This document shows, piece after piece, positions 36,616 to 46,028 of a stretch of 64,000 bases of DNA. Position numbers and translations under genes: made by a program. This DNA comes from Ancylobacter aquaticus (lineage in GTDB: Bacteria; Pseudomonadota; Alphaproteobacteria; Rhizobiales; Xanthobacteraceae): positions 620,001 through 684,000 of the forward strand of contig NZ_SMFY01000001.1 in the NCBI RefSeq assembly GCF_004339465.1. The letters run 5' to 3'. Below the pieces are notes generated by a model. It saw nothing but the letters and a program-made list of their open reading frames with translations. It was not told where the DNA came from and made no database searches. How positions within the stretch are numbered: position 1 is the stretch's first letter; each line of letters begins with the position of its first letter.

Positions 36616-37824
36616 ATGACCGAGACACCCAAGCTCTCCCCCGCCGAGATCGCCCAGCTGCGGCCCGAGACCCGCCTCGTGCAGGGGGGCATCCTGCGTT
36701 CGCCCTTCGGCGAGACGTCGGAGGCGCTCTACCTCACCCAGGGCTATGTGTACGAGAGCGCCGAGCAGGCGGAAGCCCGCTTCAAGGGCGAGGACCCCGG
36801 CTTCATCTATACCCGCTATTCCAACCCGACGGCGGCGATGTTCGAGGCCCGCCTCGCGCTGCTGGAAGGCGCGGAAGTGGCGCGCGGCACGGCATCGGGC
36901 ATGGCGGCGGTGACGGCCTCGTTGCTGTGCCAGCTGAGAAGCGGCGACCATGTGGTGGCGGCGCGGGCGCTGTTCGGCTCCTGCCGCTATGTGATCGAGG
37001 AATTGCTGCCGCGCTTCGGCATCGCCACCACGCTGGTCGACGGCACCGACCTTGCCGCGTGGCAGGGCGCGGTGCGGCCGGAGACGAAGGTGTTCTTCCT
37101 GGAGAGCCCGACCAACCCGACGCTGGAACTGGTCGACATCGCGGCGGTGGCGGCGATTTCCAAGGCGGCCGGCGCCTGCCTGATCGTCGATAACGTCTTC
37201 GCCACCCCGATGCTGCAGAGCCCGCTGGCGCTGGGGGCCGATGTGGTGGTGTATTCCGCCACCAAGCATATTGACGGGCAGGGGCGGTGCCTCGCCGGCG
37301 TGGTGCTGTGCGCGGAGAAATTCCTCACCGACCATCTCCAGACCTTCCTGCGCCAGACCGGCCCGTCGATCTCGCCGTTCAACGCCTGGGTGATGCTGAA
37401 GGGGCTGGAGACGCTGCCGCTGCGGGTCGAACGCTCGCAGGCCAGCGCCGCACTGCTGGCGGACCGGATGGCCGAGCTGCCGGGCATCACGCGGGTGATC
37501 TACCCCTTCCGCGCGGACCATCCCCAATACGAACTGGCGACGCGGCAGATGCGCGGCGGCGGCACGCTCGTGACCTTCGAGGTCGAGGGCGGCAAGGCGG
37601 GGGCCTTCCGCTTCCTCAACGGGCTGAAGCTGGCGCGGATCTCCAACAATCTTGGCGATGCCAAGAGCCTCGTCACCCACCCCGCGACCACGACGCACCA
37701 GCGCTTCAGCCCCGAGGCGCGGGTCGAGATGGGCATTTCCGACGGCATGGTGCGGCTCTCGGTCGGTCTGGAGCATGTCGACGACCTCACCGACGACATC
37801 GCCCGCGCGCTGGAGACGGAGTGA
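36616..37824 (+). CDS. metZ: O-succinylhomoserine sulfhydrylase
   Basis: A PLP enzyme of the Cys/Met metabolism family, 402 residues. It makes homocysteine from O-succinylhomoserine and sulfide. The PLP lysine is K217 in YSATKHIDGQGR. SGMAAVTASLL, FLESPTNPTLELVDI and SVGLEHVDDLTDDI are family blocks. The ATG at 36616 (MTETPKLSPAEI) was preferred over the in-frame TTG at 36592. Control is by the SAM-II element just upstream. apaG follows after a 155-base gap. Confidence 0.95.
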   Translation: MTETPKLSPAEIAQLRPETRLVQGGILRSPFGETSEALYLTQGYVYESAEQAEARFKGEDPGFIYTRYSNPTAAMFEARLALLEGAEVARGTASGMAAVTASLLCQLRSGDHVVAARALFGSCRYVIEELLPRFGIATTLVDGTDLAAWQGAVRPETKVFFLESPTNPTLELVDIAAVAAISKAAGACLIVDNVFATPMLQSPLALGADVVVYSATKHIDGQGRCLAGVVLCAEKFLTDHLQTFLRQTGPSISPFNAWVMLKGLETLPLRVERSQASAALLADRMAELPGITRVIYPFRADHPQYELATRQMRGGGTLVTFEVEGGKAGAFRFLNGLKLARISNNLGDAKSLVTHPATTTHQRFSPEARVEMGISDGMVRLSVGLEHVDDLTDDIARALETE

Positions 37825-37979
37825 GGGCGGCGCGCCGGCAGGTGTGCGGGCAGGTGGGCGACACGGTACCCGGCGGCGGTGTACAAACGCAGGCGTGACC
37901 CGCGAATGCCTTGCCCTCGGCCGCCAAAGGCCCTTCATTGGTCTGGCGTGGGCGAATCGGGAGGCGCAGGAGAGCGGGC

Positions 37980-38372
37980 ATGTATCGGGCGACGACGAAA
38001 GGCGTGCAGGTGACGGTGATTCCGCGCTTCGCGCCCGAACGCTCCGATCCCGAGCGTGGCCAGTATTTCTGGGCCTACACGATCGAGATTCTCAATCTCG
38101 GCGTCGATACCGTGCAGCTCAAATCGCGCCACTGGATCATCACCGACGCGCTCGGCCGGGTGCAGGAAGTGCGCGGGGCCGGGGTGGTCGGCGAGCAGCC
38201 GGTGCTGCCGCCCGGCGGGCATTTTGAATATACCAGCGGCGTGCCGCTGCCGACCTCCACCGGCATCATGGAAGGCAGCTACAGCCTGATGACGACGTCC
38301 GGCGAGAGCTTCGACGCCGAGGTGCCGGCCTTCTCGCTCGATGTTCCGGGCGAGGCCCGCACGCTCAACTGA
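37980..38372 (+). CDS. apaG: ApaG domain protein
   Basis: 130 residues with the Ig-like ApaG fold: FWAYTIEILNLGVDTVQLKSRHWIITDALGRVQEVRGAGVVGEQP and the C-terminal SFDAEVPAFSLDVP. Called a Co2+/Mg2+ efflux-linked protein in Salmonella, but its molecular role is unsettled. The ATG at 37980 (MYRATTKGVQVTV) is the family start. In many Hyphomicrobiales apaG lies with hslO, metZ and dcd; here trkH and argE separate it from hslO. Confidence 0.92.
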   Translation: MYRATTKGVQVTVIPRFAPERSDPERGQYFWAYTIEILNLGVDTVQLKSRHWIITDALGRVQEVRGAGVVGEQPVLPPGGHFEYTSGVPLPTSTGIMEGSYSLMTTSGESFDAEVPAFSLDVPGEARTLN

Positions 38373-38481
38373 GCGTCCCGAGAGGTGCCGATGGCGCTTC
38401 CGGCCGTGGGGCGAAGCAGCTATGGTGGCGGCAGCTTCCATGCCGTGAGCTTCACGCCGCGCCGAACGGTCTCCTGATCCC

Positions 38482-39933
38482 GTGATCGACTTTCGCCCGA
38501 TCGCCGCCATTCTCGGCGTCCTGCTCGCCATTCTCGGCACGATGATGATGATTCCGGCGCTGGTCGACCTTGTCGCCGGCCGCGGAGATTTCCTCGCCTA
38601 TACCGCGTCCTCCGTCATCACCGTGTTCGTCGGCCTGTCGCTGTGGCTGGCCGGCCGGTCCGGCGAGGTGGAGAAGTTGTCGCTGCGCCAGGCCTTCGTG
38701 CTCACCACGCTGAGCTGGGTCCTGCTTTCCGCCTTCGCCGCCATCCCCTTCATGTGGGCGGAGACCGACCTGTCGCTGGCCGACGCCTATTTCGAGGCCA
38801 TGAGCGGGCTGACCACAACAGGCGCGACGGTGATCTCCGGCCTTGATAATCGCCCGCCCGGCCTGCTCATCTGGCGCGCCTTCCTGCACTGGTATGGGGG
38901 CATCGGCATCATCGTCATGGCCATCGCGCTCCTGCCGATGATGCGGATCGGCGGCATGCAGCTGTTCCGCGCTGAATCTTCCGACAAATCGGAAAAGATG
39001 CTGCCGCGTGCGGCGCAGATGGCCAAGGGCATCCTCGCCTCCTATGTTTTCCTCACCTTCGCCTGTGCGCTGACCTATGCGTTCTGCGGCATGAGCGTGT
39101 TCGATGCCGTCGCCCATGCCATGGCGACCATCTCCACCGGCGGGTTTTCCACCCACGACGCCTCGATCGGCTATTTCAACAGCCCGGCCATCGAGTATGC
39201 GGCCATCTTCTTCATGCTCTCCGGCTCGCTGCCCTTCGTGCTTTATGTGCGGGTGCTGGCGGGTGATTTCAGCCGGCTTTTCGCCAATCCGGAGGTACGG
39301 CTGTTCCTCTCGCTGGTGGCGCTGTTCACGGTCATTTCCACCGTCCAGCAGGTGAGCGGAGGGATCAACGAGGGTGAGGTGGCGCTGCGCAACGGGCTGT
39401 TCAACGTGGTGTCGATCATGTCCACCACCGGCTTCGTGGCCGACGATTACACGAATTGGGGCCCGCCGACGGAGGCGCTGTATTTCATCCTGCTGTTTCT
39501 GGGGGCCTGCACCGGCTCCACCGCCGGCGGCATGAAGAGCTTCCGTATCGCCATTCTCGGCTCGGCGCTGAAGCAGCATCTCCGGCGCGTCATCTACCCC
39601 AACGGGGTGTTTCCCGTGCTCTATGGCGGCAAGCCGATCGGCGACGATGTGGTGGCGTCGGTGCTGTCTTTCGCCTTTCTCTACCTCGCCACCTTCATGA
39701 TGATCGCCATCACGATCAACGCGCTGGGCTTCGACCTTGTCACCGCCTTCTCGGCGTCGATCACGGCGGTGGCCAATGTGGGACCCGGCCTCGGCCCGGT
39801 GGTGGGCCCGTCGCAGAATTTCGCCAGCCTGCCGGACAGCGTGACCTGGCTTCTCTCGCTCGGCATGCTGGCCGGGCGGCTGGAGCTGTTCACCGTTCTC
39901 GTGCTCTTCCTGCCGAGTTTCTGGCGGCGCTAG
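38482..39933 (+). CDS. trkH: TrkH family potassium uptake protein
   Basis: 483 residues, the membrane channel-like subunit of a K+ uptake system. The four P-loop-like filter segments are visible as MSGLTTTGATV, ATISTGGFSTH, SIMSTTGFVADDY and SITAVANVGPG; GACTGSTAGGMKSFRI is also diagnostic. It starts with GTG at 38482 (VIDFRPIAAILG). Its TrkA partner is not in the window. Confidence 0.93.
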   Translation: MIDFRPIAAILGVLLAILGTMMMIPALVDLVAGRGDFLAYTASSVITVFVGLSLWLAGRSGEVEKLSLRQAFVLTTLSWVLLSAFAAIPFMWAETDLSLADAYFEAMSGLTTTGATVISGLDNRPPGLLIWRAFLHWYGGIGIIVMAIALLPMMRIGGMQLFRAESSDKSEKMLPRAAQMAKGILASYVFLTFACALTYAFCGMSVFDAVAHAMATISTGGFSTHDASIGYFNSPAIEYAAIFFMLSGSLPFVLYVRVLAGDFSRLFANPEVRLFLSLVALFTVISTVQQVSGGINEGEVALRNGLFNVVSIMSTTGFVADDYTNWGPPTEALYFILLFLGACTGSTAGGMKSFRIAILGSALKQHLRRVIYPNGVFPVLYGGKPIGDDVVASVLSFAFLYLATFMMIAITINALGFDLVTAFSASITAVANVGPGLGPVVGPSQNFASLPDSVTWLLSLGMLAGRLELFTVLVLFLPSFWRR

Positions 39934-39989
39934 TTGGGCGCCGCACCAGAACCCTTTATGGTGGGTGCTTATCGCGACGGGGATTCTCC

Positions 39990-41153
39990 ATGCTGGCCGT
40001 ACGTACGACGACCGAGGAACTTCTGGCCTATCTGGTCGCCTTCGACACGACGAGCCGCAATTCCAATCTCGACCTCATCGCCTTCGTGCGCGACTACCTC
40101 GCCGCCTTCGGCATCGAGAGCGTCATCGTCCCGAGCCCGGAGGGCGACAAGGCGAGCCTTTTCGCCACCATCGGCCCGGCCGGTGTCGGCGGCGTGTGCC
40201 TTTCCGGCCATTCCGACGTGGTGCCGGTGGACGGCCAGCCCTGGAGCACCGACCCGTTCACCCTGACGCCCGAGGGTGACCGGGTCTATGGGCGCGGCGC
40301 CTGCGACATGAAGGGGTTTCTCGCCTGCTGCCTCGCTCTGGTGCCGCAGATGGTGGCGGCGCGGCTGGCAACGCCGATCCACCTGCTGGTGTCCTATGAT
40401 GAGGAGATCGGCTGCACCGGCGTGGTGCCGGCAGTGCGCCGGCTGGGCGTGGACCTGCCCCTGCCGCGCGCGTGCATCGTCGGCGAGCCGACCTCGATGC
40501 GGGTGGTGGACGCGCACAAATCCGGCATCGCCTATGTCACCACCGTCACCGGGCGGGAGGCGCATTCCTCCATGCCGCAGCTCGGCGCCAACGCCATTTT
40601 TGCCGCCGCCGCGCTGATCGGCGAGCTTGACCGCATCCGCGCCGAACTGATCGAGGCGGGCGACCCCTCCGGCCGCTTCGACCCGCACAACACGACGGTG
40701 CAGGTGACGGTGGTGAATGGCGGCACCGCCGGCAACATCGTGCCGCGCCAATGCGCGCTGCGCTGGAATGTGCGCGGCCTGCCCGGCTTCGACGAGAACG
40801 CGCTGCTGGAGCGCTTCGAGCGCTTCGCCCGCGAGAAGGTGCTGCCGGGGCTGCTGGAGACGGCGCCGGACGCGTCGATCACCACCGACTTCATCTACAG
40901 GGTGCCGCCGCTCAGCCCCCAGACCGGCTCGGAGGCGGAGCTTCTGGCGCTGCGTCTGGCCGGCCAGAACCGCACCTATACGGTGGCTTATGGCACCGAG
41001 GGCGGACATTTCCAGGCGCAGGGCATCCCCACCATCATCTGTGGCCCCGGCTCGATCGACCAGGCGCACAAGCCGGACGAATATATCGAGGTCAGCCAGT
41101 TGCGCGCCTGCGAGCGGTTTCTTACCGGGCTGATCGCGGAGTGCGTGGGGTAA
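39990..41153 (+). CDS. argE: Acetylornithine deacetylase
   Basis: A 387-residue M20 family zinc hydrolase that produces ornithine. Metal ligands are visible: H74 and D76 in SGHSDVVPVDG, D106 in GRGACDMKGF, E138/E139 in SYDEEIGC, and a late histidine in GPGSIDQAHKPDEYIEV. The ATG at 39990 (MLAVRTTTEELLAYL) lies 56 bases after trkH. It converges with hslO, the end of the argD-argF operon. Confidence 0.93.
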   Translation: MLAVRTTTEELLAYLVAFDTTSRNSNLDLIAFVRDYLAAFGIESVIVPSPEGDKASLFATIGPAGVGGVCLSGHSDVVPVDGQPWSTDPFTLTPEGDRVYGRGACDMKGFLACCLALVPQMVAARLATPIHLLVSYDEEIGCTGVVPAVRRLGVDLPLPRACIVGEPTSMRVVDAHKSGIAYVTTVTGREAHSSMPQLGANAIFAAAALIGELDRIRAELIEAGDPSGRFDPHNTTVQVTVVNGGTAGNIVPRQCALRWNVRGLPGFDENALLERFERFAREKVLPGLLETAPDASITTDFIYRVPPLSPQTGSEAELLALRLAGQNRTYTVAYGTEGGHFQAQGIPTIICGPGSIDQAHKPDEYIEVSQLRACERFLTGLIAECVG

Positions 41154-41167
41154 GGGGCGCCGTCCGC

Positions 41168-41205
41168 CAAGGCGTGGATCCCCGGGCCGAGCCCGGGAAT
41201 CACGT
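41168..41205. repeat. Short palindrome between convergent argE and hslO
   Basis: TCCCCGGGCCGAGCCCGGGA is a near-perfect hairpin flanked by GTGGA and ATCAC. It is a short relative of the GGATC/CCCGG palindromes at 1874-6168. It may help terminate both convergent transcripts. Confidence 0.5.
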
Positions 41206-41226
41206 GTTCGGGGGAGGCGCGGTGTC

Positions 41227-42267
41227 TCAGGTGCTGGCGGCGTCGTCACCCTCGGCGACGTCGACGATTTCCTCGGCCTTGAAGTCGTAGGTGCGGCCGC
41301 AGAACTCGCAGGTGACGGCGATCTTGTCGTCCTCGACCAGCCCGGCGCGCTCTTCCTGCGTGAAGCTGCCGAGCACGTTCATCACCCGCTCGCGCGAGCA
41401 GGAGCATTTGGCGACCACGCCTTCGGTCTCGAACACCCGCACGCCGCGCTCGTGAAACAGGCGGAACAGCAGCCGCTCGCTGGAAAGCTCGGCGTCGACC
41501 AGCTCGATATCCTCCACCGTGCTCACCAGCGACAGGGCCTCGACCCAGGCGTCATCCTCCGATGCCTCGGGGAGCTCGGTCCCTTCCGGCGCGTCGCCGG
41601 GATGCAGGTCGACCGGGCGCACCCGCCCGCCCTCGGTGGGCAGGAACTGCACCATCAGCCCGCCGGCGCGCCAGGAGGATGGGGCGCCGCCCGGGTGCAT
41701 CTCTTCCGCCACAGCGAGGCGCACGCGGGTAGGAATCTGCTCCGACTGGGTGAAATACTGGTGCGCGGCGGCTTCCAGCCCGCCGCCTTCCAGCGCGACC
41801 ACGCCCTGGTAGCGGTTGACGCTCAGTCCCTGGTCGATGGTCATGGCGAGATGGCCATGGCCGAGCAGCGCGCCGCTGTCGAAGCCGGAGCCGGGCGCCA
41901 GGCCGGCCTGCATCGCCTCCAGCCGCTCCAGATCGAAGCGGGCATAGGCGCGCACATCCTGCGGGGCGGAAAAATCCACCACCAGCAGGTCGACCGGCCC
42001 GTCGGTACGGGTCTGCAGGATGAAGCGGCCCTGGATTTTCAGCGTCGAGCCGAGCAGCACGGTGAGCGCCACGGCCTCGCCGAGCAGCCGCTTGACCGCG
42101 GCGGGGTAGTCATGATGGGCGAGTACGGCGTCGAGGCTGGTGCCAAGACGCACGACGCGCCCGCGCACATCGAGCCCGTCGATGTGGAACGGTGTGACGC
42201 GGTCGTCGACCGCGCGCGGATCGGGGCCACGGGGCGTGGGGGCGGGGGAGGGGGAATGTGTTGTCAT
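41227..42267 (-). CDS. hslO: Redox-regulated holdase chaperone Hsp33
   Basis: 346 residues. The C-terminal redox-zinc switch is CSC (KCSCSRERVMNVL) and CEFC (CEFCGRTYDF), the standard four cysteines. The N-terminal Hsp33 fold has LLGEAVALTVLLGSTLKIQGRFILQTRTDGP. It protects proteins during oxidative unfolding. Third gene of the minus-strand operon argD-argF-hslO, a conserved rhizobial order. Confidence 0.95.
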   Translation of the reverse strand: MTTHSPSPAPTPRGPDPRAVDDRVTPFHIDGLDVRGRVVRLGTSLDAVLAHHDYPAAVKRLLGEAVALTVLLGSTLKIQGRFILQTRTDGPVDLLVVDFSAPQDVRAYARFDLERLEAMQAGLAPGSGFDSGALLGHGHLAMTIDQGLSVNRYQGVVALEGGGLEAAAHQYFTQSEQIPTRVRLAVAEEMHPGGAPSSWRAGGLMVQFLPTEGGRVRPVDLHPGDAPEGTELPEASEDDAWVEALSLVSTVEDIELVDAELSSERLLFRLFHERGVRVFETEGVVAKCSCSRERVMNVLGSFTQEERAGLVEDDKIAVTCEFCGRTYDFKAEEIVDVAEGDDAAST

Positions 42268-42378
42268 GTCGCCCGCCCATATAGGAGCGCTGGTGGAACT
42301 CTGCGAGGGGGCTCGCCCCCGCCGGTGCGCTGCGCGGACCGCGCCTGCCGGAGGAGGCAGGGCGGGCCCATTGCCGGC

Positions 42379-43317
42379 TCAGCCGGCCGTGCCTTCCAGG
42401 CACCAGGCGAGGATGCCCTTCTGCGCGTGCAGCCGGTTCTCCGCCTCGTCGAACACCACCGATTGCGGACCGTCCATCACCTCGTCGGTGACTTCCTCGC
42501 CGCGATGGGCCGGCAGGCAGTGCATGAACAGCGCGCCCGGCGCCGCCCGCCGCATCAGCGCGCCATTGACCTGATAGGGCTTGAGCAGATTGTGCCGGCG
42601 CTCGGCCTCGGCGTCGCCCATCGACACCCAGGTGTCGGTGACGACGCAGTCCGCGCCCTCCACCGCCGCCTCGGCCTCATGGCCGAACGTGACGCGGGCG
42701 CCGGTCTCGCGCACCCAGTTCACCAGCGCCGGGCGCGGGGAAAGCTCCGGCGGCGTGGCGACGTTGAGCGCGAAGTCGAAGCGCTGGGCGGCATGGACCC
42801 AGGACACCAGCACGTTGTTGGCGTCGCCGGTCCAGGCGACGGTGCGCCCGGCGATCGGGCCGCGATGCTCCTCGAAGGTGAGCACGTCCGCCATCACCTG
42901 GCAGGGATGCGACTCGCGCGTCAGGCCGTTGATAACAGGCACGGTGGCATGCTCGGCCAGCTCGGCGAGCGCGGCGTGGTCGAGGATGCGGATCATGATC
43001 GCGTCGACATAGCGCGAGAGTACCCGCGCGGTGTCGGCGATGGTCTCGCCGCGCCCGAGCTGCATCTCGGCGCCGGTGAGCATGATCGTCTCGCCGCCGA
43101 GCTGGCGCATGGCGACATCGAACGAGATGCGCGTGCGGGTGGAGGGCTGGTCGAACACCATCGCCAGAACTTTGCCGGCGAAAGGCTTTTCCAGCGCCAC
43201 TTCGCGCTTGCGGCTCTTGAGGTCCTTCGACAGATCCATCAGCGAGCGCAGTTCGCCGGACGGCAGCTGGTCGAGGTCGAGGAAATGCTTCACGGGGCCC
43301 GGGTTGATCGCGTTCAT
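42379..43317 (-). CDS. argF: Ornithine carbamoyltransferase
   Basis: 312 residues. It makes citrulline from ornithine and carbamoyl phosphate. The carbamoyl-phosphate motif STRTR lies in [13 protein letters not shown] and the ornithine motif is [12 protein letters not shown]. Its ATG (43315-43317) overlaps the argD stop, giving translational coupling. The protein begins [18 protein letters not shown]. Confidence 0.96.
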   Translation of the reverse strand: MNAINPGPVKHFLDLDQLPSGELRSLMDLSKDLKSRKREVALEKPFAGKVLAMVFDQPSTRTRISFDVAMRQLGGETIMLTGAEMQLGRGETIADTARVLSRYVDAIMIRILDHAALAELAEHATVPVINGLTRESHPCQVMADVLTFEEHRGPIAGRTVAWTGDANNVLVSWVHAAQRFDFALNVATPPELSPRPALVNWVRETGARVTFGHEAEAAVEGADCVVTDTWVSMGDAEAERRHNLLKPYQVNGALMRRAAPGALFMHCLPAHRGEEVTDEVMDGPQSVVFDEAENRLHAQKGILAWCLEGTAG

Positions 43318-44522
43318 GCGGCCGCTCCCTTTGCCGTATCGGCCTCCAGGCCCTGCTCGATCCGCGCGCAGGCGGCGTCGAGCCTCTCAAAGGCCGAGTC
43401 GATTTCGGCATCGCCGATGGTCAGCGGCGGCAGCAGGCGCACCACATTCTCCGCCGCCGACGGGGCGAGCATGCCCTCGGCCCGCATGGCGGCGATGAGG
43501 TCGGTGTTCGGCACCACGGTGCGCAGGCCGAGCAGCAGCCCCTCGCCGCGCACCTCGGCGATCACCAAGGGGTGGCGGTCCTTCAGTTCGGCGAGGCGCT
43601 GGCGCAGCCGGGTCGAGGTGGCGAGCACGCGCTCGAAGAAGCCTTCTTCCAGCACGATGTCGAGCACCGCATTGGCGACACTCATGGCCAGCGGGTTGCC
43701 GCCATAGGTCGAGCCATGGGTGCCCGCCGTCATGCCCTTTGCCGCCTCCTGCGTGGCAAGGCAGGCGCCGACCGGAAAGCCGCCGCCAATGCCCTTGGCC
43801 ACCGCCATGATGTCAGGCGTGATGCCGGCCCATTCATGGGCGAAGAACTTGCCGGTGCGCCCGACGCCGCACTGCACCTCGTCGAGGATGAGGAGAAGGC
43901 CATGCTCGTCGCACAGCGCCCGCAGCTCGCGCAGGAAGCTCCACGACACCGCGCGCACGCCGCCCTCGCCCTGCACCGGCTCGATGAGGATGGCGCCGGT
44001 CTCGGGGCCGATGGCCGCCTTCACCGCCGCCATGTCGCCGAACGGCACCTGGTCGAAGCCGGGCATGGCCGGGCCGAAGCCCTCCAGATATTTCGGATTG
44101 CCACCGGCGGCGATGGTGGCGAGCGTGCGGCCGTGGAAGGCGCCTTCGAAGGTGATGATGCCCGCGCGCTCAGGGCGGCCATTGGCGGAGTGGTACTTGC
44201 GCGCCATCTTGATGGCGCATTCCAGCGCCTCCGCCCCGGAATTGGTGAAGAACATGGTGTCGGCGAAGGTCGCCGCGACAAGGCGCGCGGCGAGGCGCTC
44301 ACCGCCTTCGATGCGGAAGAGATTGGACAGGTGCCAGAGCTTGCCGGCCTGCTCGGTCAGCGCCGCGACGAGATGGGGATGGGCATGGCCGAGCACGTTC
44401 ACCGCGATGCCGGCGGTGAAGTCGAGATATCGCTCGCCTTCGCGGGTGAACAGCCAAGCGCCCTCGCCCCGCTCGAAGACGAGGTCGACACGGTTATAGG
44501 TCGGCAGGATGGGGGTGATCAC
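43314..44522 (-). CDS. argD: Acetylornithine/succinyldiaminopimelate aminotransferase
   Basis: A 402-residue class III PLP aminotransferase. Blocks: [41 protein letters not shown], and the lysine in [16 protein letters not shown]. The start is GTG at 44522 ([19 protein letters not shown]), preceded on the minus strand by GGGAGGGG. Longer in-frame sequence runs through the leader and promoter and is not coding. First gene of argD-argF-hslO. Confidence 0.94.
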   Translation of the reverse strand: MITPILPTYNRVDLVFERGEGAWLFTREGERYLDFTAGIAVNVLGHAHPHLVAALTEQAGKLWHLSNLFRIEGGERLAARLVAATFADTMFFTNSGAEALECAIKMARKYHSANGRPERAGIITFEGAFHGRTLATIAAGGNPKYLEGFGPAMPGFDQVPFGDMAAVKAAIGPETGAILIEPVQGEGGVRAVSWSFLRELRALCDEHGLLLILDEVQCGVGRTGKFFAHEWAGITPDIMAVAKGIGGGFPVGACLATQEAAKGMTAGTHGSTYGGNPLAMSVANAVLDIVLEEGFFERVLATSTRLRQRLAELKDRHPLVIAEVRGEGLLLGLRTVVPNTDLIAAMRAEGMLAPSAAENVVRLLPPLTIGDAEIDSAFERLDAACARIEQGLEADTAKGAAA

Positions 44523-44576
44523 CGCGCCCCTCCCTCTCTCAAGCTTGAGGCGCCCCCGACGGGTCTGCGCCTGCCC

Positions 44577-44611
44577 CAAAACGAAACGTGCCGCCCTTGG
44601 GGGGGCGGCAC
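44577..44611 (-). terminator. Terminator-like hairpin in the argD leader
   Basis: On the minus strand a perfect 9-bp stem, GTGCCGCCC with GGGCGGCAC and a six-base loop, is followed by GTTTCGTTTT. It starts only about five bases after the predicted transcript start and ends about 55 bases before argD. A second hairpin (AGGCGC with GCGCCT) follows, whose loop (GTCGGGG) could pair with the C-run of the first. This arrangement resembles an attenuator; it could instead simply terminate the 44705-45220 gene. Confidence 0.6.
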
Positions 44612-44622
44612 CCGATGCGGCA

Positions 44623-44650
44623 ATTCTATCGATTGGGGGCCTGTGGTCAA
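44623..44650 (-). promoter_or_regulatory. argD promoter
   Basis: Minus strand TTGACC (44650-44645), a 16-base spacer and TAGAAT (44628-44623), a near-consensus sigma-70 promoter between the upstream exported protein gene and argD. Expected start near 44616. Confidence 0.7.
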
Positions 44651-44704
44651 TATTGGGCCGCCCGGCGGGCGCGAATTGCCGCCGCGCCGTGCGGGCGGCG
44701 CGCG

Positions 44705-45220
44705 CTATTCCTGCTCGGCCTCGAAGATCCACAGTTCCAGCGTCGGCTGCGGGCGCCCTGCGTCGTCGGTCATGCCGAGGAAGGCCGGGATGCGGCGCTT
44801 CTGCTCGACGCTGAGCGCGGCGACCAGCGGCCGGGCGGCGGTGATGACCGAAGTGAGGTCGGCGGCCCGGGCGGCTTCCGCTCCGGCCAGACGTTCCAGC
44901 ACATCGAGGAAGTCCTGCGCCGGTTCCGCCTCGGCACGGTCCGCCGCGCGGCCGGCCGCATTCTTCGCCGCCTGCCGGATCGCCTCTTCCACCGGCAGCC
45001 AGAGCTTCTCCTGTTCCGGCGTGAGGCGAAGGACGGTCTTGAGGGCAATCAGCCGGGCGTCGAGCGTCGCCTGCGCGTCCTCGTCCGTGTAGAGGTCGAC
45101 GAGCGGCTGGGCGGCTTCGGCCGAGGGCGGCGGGGACTCGGGGGCCGGGCTCTGCGCATGGGCGGCCGTCGTGAGGGCGAGCACGGTGACGAGTGTCGCC
45201 AGAGAGAAGGTGTGGGCCAT
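44705..45220 (-). CDS. Exported Spy/LTXXQ-like protein
   Basis: 171 residues with a signal peptide ([22 protein letters not shown]). The mature part is helical with two LTxxQ-like elements: [22 protein letters not shown] and [15 protein letters not shown]. These are typical of Spy/CpxP-type periplasmic chaperones in Hyphomicrobiales. Function is inferred from these motifs only. Upstream is another small exported protein on the same strand (gap 25 bases). Confidence 0.75.
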   Translation of the reverse strand: MAHTFSLATLVTVLALTTAAHAQSPAPESPPPSAEAAQPLVDLYTDEDAQATLDARLIALKTVLRLTPEQEKLWLPVEEAIRQAAKNAAGRAADRAEAEPAQDFLDVLERLAGAEAARAADLTSVITAARPLVAALSVEQKRRIPAFLGMTDDAGRPQPTLELWIFEAEQE

Positions 45221-45245
45221 GGTCTGTCTCCGTCAGCGCGTGCGA

Positions 45246-45617
45246 TCAGGGCTTCCAGCCGCCACCGGGCAGGGGCCCGTGATAGGGCGTGTCGCGGCAA
45301 TGGCCCCAGGGGCCGCGCCAGAAACCGGGCGGGCAGCCATTGCCGTAATAGACCGGGGCGCCGGGCGGACCGGCATAGCCGCCACCGGGCAGCGGCCCGG
45401 TATAGGGCGTGTCGCGGCAACCGCCCCACGGCCCGCGCCAGGCGCCGGGGCCGCAGCCCTGGGCAACAGGGGTGACGCGCGATCCGGCGGCCTCTCCCGC
45501 GAGCGGCGCGACGACGTGGGGTGCAAAGGCTTGGGGCGAGGCGGGCGTGGCGATGGCCGGTGCCGACAAAGCGGCAAGGACGGCCAGGCAGGAAAAGGCA
45601 CCGGCAAGCGGTTTCAT
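45246..45617 (-). CDS. Exported Gly/Cys-rich tandem repeat protein (GCG_CRPN-like)
   Basis: 123 residues: a signal peptide (MKPLAGAFSCLAVLAALSAPAIA), then two 27-residue copies of a motif with pattern GCxPGxWRGPWGxCRDTPYxGPLPGGG at residues 54-80 and 94-120, period 40. Each copy has two cysteines and many aromatics. It resembles the GCG_CRPN prefix-to-repeat family, which has no known function. The repeat is also visible as near-identical DNA. Start at 45617 chosen for the signal peptide. Confidence 0.75.
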   Translation of the reverse strand: MKPLAGAFSCLAVLAALSAPAIATPASPQAFAPHVVAPLAGEAAGSRVTPVAQGCGPGAWRGPWGGCRDTPYTGPLPGGGYAGPPGAPVYYGNGCPPGFWRGPWGHCRDTPYHGPLPGGGWKP

Positions 45618-46028
45618 CGACGTCTCCCTTGGGGGCGGAAGCTGCGCTTGCATCTTCGCCGCACCGGCGGCGCGAGACAACGCACCTAGGCTAAAAGTGG
45701 AGAAAATCGGAACGGTTCCAAGGCTTCGGGCGCCCCGGCCAGCCAAGTGGTACCCGGCGGTTCCGCCCGGCATCCGACAAGTGCTTGATCCGACTCCGCT
45801 TCACAGGGGAGTGTTGCAGTGCGGACTCTAACTGGGGAAAACGATCGTTTCGGACATGAACCTACTCGCTCCGACTGCGCGCATATTGTAGCCTCCCCCC
45901 AGTGAGATACGACATCTCGTGCGGCGGCAATTTCCCTGGTGGCGTTTGCGGGCGTTGGGTTCGGCAAGTTCGACTTGCCGAAGGGGTGAGGGATTCCGCC
46001 TCCCGGTCGGCACGAAGGAGACCATGCG
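45618..46028. other. Divergent intergenic region with gcrA leader hairpin and GANTC site
   Basis: 411 bases without a gene. A perfect 10-bp inverted repeat with a three-base centre, TTCGGCAAGT and ACTTGCCGAA, lies at 45960-45982. GATTC, a CcrM-type GANTC methylation site, lies at 45992-45996, and AAGGAG at 46015-46020 is the gcrA ribosome-binding site. No EcfG-type promoter was found for the left-hand gene, although GTTCC sequences occur near 45716 and 45758. Confidence 0.6.

Noticed and set aside
41452-43707. 751-codon plus-strand frame opposite hslO and argF
   Set aside because: Composition-driven antisense frame; the real genes on the minus strand have complete catalytic motifs. The same applies to the plus-strand frames at 47464-49794 and 49924-51720.
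45710-45765. EcfG promoter before the Gly/Cys repeat protein
   Set aside because: GGAAC occurs on the minus strand, but at 16 or 17 bases downstream there is no CGTT-like box.
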